NCBI GenBank assembly: GCA_022393335.1
Contig: JAJEKB010000257.1
Coordinates: forward strand, 1 to 64,000
From: Macrotrachela quadricornifera
Taxonomy: Eukaryota; Rotifera; Eurotatoria; Philodinida; Philodinidae
Length of the DNA: 64,000 bases
Reading direction: 5' to 3'
Made by a program: the position numbers and the translations under genes. Positions within the stretch are counted from its first letter, which is position 1. Each line of letters opens with the position of its first letter. The notes beneath the pieces were generated by a model that saw nothing but the letters and a program-made list of their open reading frames with translations, did not search any database and was not told the origin of the DNA. This document shows positions 62,102 to 64,000 of this stretch, one piece after another.

Positions 62102-62569
62102 CTCATCATCTGTTAAACCAATATTATTGATGGATTCCATACTTTGCGAAAGACTATGTCCACCAGAACCACCACCATTGTCATCAACATTATTGGTTGT
62201 CAGTAATGATGATGTGTTATTATTATTATTATTATTATTATTTGCCGTCAACAGTGAAGTACCATTATTAGTGTTAGTAACTGTTAATGAGTGAAATGTG
62301 TCGTTACTAGGTGTTGGTTTTGAAAATGGTTGATGGGGATGTAATGAATTAGAAGATCGATGAAATGGATGTTGAAGGTGATGATGAGCAACATGATGAG
62401 CAGAATGATGAGCAGAATGAAATGTTGTTGATATTGCTGTTGGTGGTGGTGGTGGTATTGTTTGCTTAATAAGTGTTGATTTGGATCCTACCGAAGATGA
62501 TGAGCCTGATAAAAGATAAGGAACAGAAGATGATGCCATTTGCATGATAAATTCTTTATGTAGTTCGAT
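62102..62569 (-). CDS. RBPMS: Distal alternative 5' coding exon of RBPMS/cpo
   Basis: This exon ends SINNIGLTDDE at donor GTAAGC (62101), in phase 0. The RRM exon at 56647 starts VRTLFVSG in phase 0, so the join gives [19 protein letters not shown]; cpo and RBPMS proteins also have acidic residues just before VRTLFVSG. The exon is 468 bases, open throughout, and rich in Ser, His and Asn (HHSAHHVAHHHLQHP, and poly-Asn from an ATT repeat at 62217-62241). Internal start codons are at 62545 (MQMASSSVPYLL). Upstream of these, the frame stays open to an acceptor (CTAACTTTAG), reading IELHKEFIMQMAS, so the exon may be internal. Assignment to this gene is inference from splice phase and sequence. Confidence 0.72.
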
Positions 62570-64000
62570 CTAAAGTTAGAAATAACTGACTTTTATTACT
62601 ATATTGAACAAAATATATGGTTTCTTGAGTCTGTTTTTTTTTCATGTGTACAAGAAAGAGAAGAAAAAAAAGTGATACACGTCCGCTCTAACGACGGTCA
62701 TGCACACAAAATTCTTCATCATCAGACAGAAGAGAGAGAGAGAGAGAGGGAGGGAAAGAGGTAGAGAAGAGAATAAAAGAAAAGGTCGTTCTACTAGCTC
62801 TGCATGCAAGCTCTCTAGCTGTGCGACTAAAGAGAGAATGGAAAGGTGTTGTGCGCAATCGCACTCTCTTCCTCTCGTTTGCGCTCGTTTCATCATCATA
62901 CTCTATAGAGAGAGGTGCGAGTGTTTTCTTCTCTTTCTTCTTCTTCTACGTCTTTTACTATTCTTTGTCGTCTACATTGATCTATCTATTTTTCTATCAT
63001 TTTTTTTTGTATTTCTTCATCTTCGATGCATGCACATATGCACATAACATACCAAAGTGCGTTTCAAATCGAAAAAAGATGTATGAGTAAGTGAAACTAA
63101 AAGAAAAGAAATAGGAACAGGAATAAACGACATCAGTCGATATAGTCATTTTTTGACAAGTAAATTGTCATCGTCACTATTCTATTCTACGTCTGGTGCA
63201 TGCACATACACGCACATACAAGCTCGTTGATGAGAAGAATAAGGAAAGTGTGTAAAGAAGAGAAAGGAAATTCATCTCCTCCTTCGACGTTTACTTTGTC
63301 GACAACATTAACGAACTGCTGTCGCAGTTCTACTAACCGATAATCATCAGACATAGTGTTTAAACCAATTAGCCATTGGCATTTTCTAAAAATTACAAAC
63401 CTACATAAGCATAAACCATAAGTCATACTATTGAGTATATACGATTAGACAAACTTGAAGGTCGAGTGGCCTATAGTCTATGAACAATTGAACATGAATG
63501 AAAAGGATAATAAGGAGAAAAAAATAATAAAGAAAAAAAAAAGAATACGAACTAAAGAAAAAGAGTGAGGATGTGCAAAGAGATTCTCATCATCATAATT
63601 TCTTTCTTTATTCGCATTGCTTCAAAATGAAGGATGCATGCATGCACGTACGCATCTATGCACGCCATAACAAACGCATGCAAAAAGTTGGCAAGCAAAT
63701 AGAAGAAAGAAGAGTGCAAGTTTGATTGTTTGTTGATGTTTTTCAGGACCAACGATTGTGGCGAGCAATTCTCTCGTTCTTCATCTTATTCATTATTATT
63801 TTTTATGCTGTTATATACTATTGCCGTTACTGTGACACATACGGCAAACATCTCTCCTATGCATGATTAGTGTCAATATCTCGTCACTGTATATGACAGA
63901 CGTTAAACAATAAAAAGAAAACCTAACAGTTGCATTAACAATAGAAGAAAAAATAATATATACTTCAAATCATAAAAATAGATGAAATATTTATTGATCA
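62570..64000. other. Upstream flank of RBPMS/cpo
   Basis: Apart from the possible small exon at 63295-63354, no gene is supported. It contains a GA-rich tract (62730-62765) and TGCATGCATGCACGTACGCA-type alternating sequence near 63634-63653. Overlapping frames at 62642-63090 cover AG/CT low-complexity sequence. This stretch probably carries the distal promoter. Confidence 0.5.
63295..63354 (-). CDS. Possible first coding exon of the distal RBPMS/cpo isoform
   Basis: A frame from ATG 63354 reads MSDDYRLVELRQQFVNVVDK and then meets a donor-like GTAAAC (63294-63289). It is 60 bases, phase 0. The acceptor before 62569 is also phase 0, so the join would read NVVDKIELHKEFIMQM, a continuous amphipathic helix. 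This would give the distal isoform a proper start. Support is only phase and continuity; MQMASSS at 62545 could be the real start instead. Confidence 0.35.

Noticed and set aside
62642..63090. Overlapping frames on both strands near the window end
   Set aside because: Come from GA/CT low-complexity tracts; no protein features.
1..64000. Bacterial-type systems (operons, CRISPR, phage, insertion sequences)
   Set aside because: Genes are spliced and metazoan; no direct-repeat arrays, Shine-Dalgarno-led clusters or transposase frames were seen.

Overview
The window is animal nuclear DNA. It is AT-rich, and almost every intron inside genes is about 45-65 bases with GT...AG ends. The gene content is metazoan: type IV collagen, tropomodulin, Golgi alpha-mannosidase II, STUM, TEX2, RASGEF1, myo-inositol oxygenase and an RBPMS/couch potato RNA-binding protein. 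Tiny introns, low GC and many simple repeats suggest a small invertebrate. A rotifer, perhaps a bdelloid, is my best guess; this is inference, with no species marker in the window.

Layout. 1-10125 (+) is the 3' part of a type IV collagen gene, with dozens of short Gly-X-Y exons ending in a full NC1 domain. 11952-12885 (+) is a metallo-beta-lactamase-like protein. 13940-16240 holds three small genes: a truncated RFWD3-like RING protein (-), a small secreted protein (-) and a class I methyltransferase (+). 16507-19976 (-) is a STUM/SPEC3 membrane protein with two large introns. 21047-25441 (-) is a TEX2-like SMP-domain lipid-transfer protein. 26543-29495 (-) is a RASGEF1-family exchange factor, followed by MIOX (29763-30651, -) and a Ly6-type GPI protein (31791-32310, -).

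34682-40978 (-) is Golgi alpha-mannosidase II. 41803-44819 (-) is a MANSC + LDLa single-pass receptor like LRP11. 45287-47595 (-) is tropomodulin. 47596-51612 has no clear gene but holds a long inverted repeat and a possible gene remnant. 51613-52470 (-) is a second GPI-type secreted protein. 53425-54329 (+) is a small single-pass membrane protein, possibly KCNE-like. 54767-63354 (-) is an RBPMS/cpo gene with at least two alternative 5' coding exons separated by about 5.2 kb.

The genes form no operon or pathway cluster. Most lie on the minus strand. The most informative observations are the RBPMS/cpo alternative first exons, its in-frame TGA followed by 71 open codons, a phase-consistent GC-AG intron in the LRP11-like gene, a Cys between the two zinc ligands of mannosidase II, and a roughly 520-base foldback element. 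I found no tRNA, rRNA, CRISPR array or intact transposase. Exon boundaries come from splice-site and reading-phase agreement by eye, not from transcripts.
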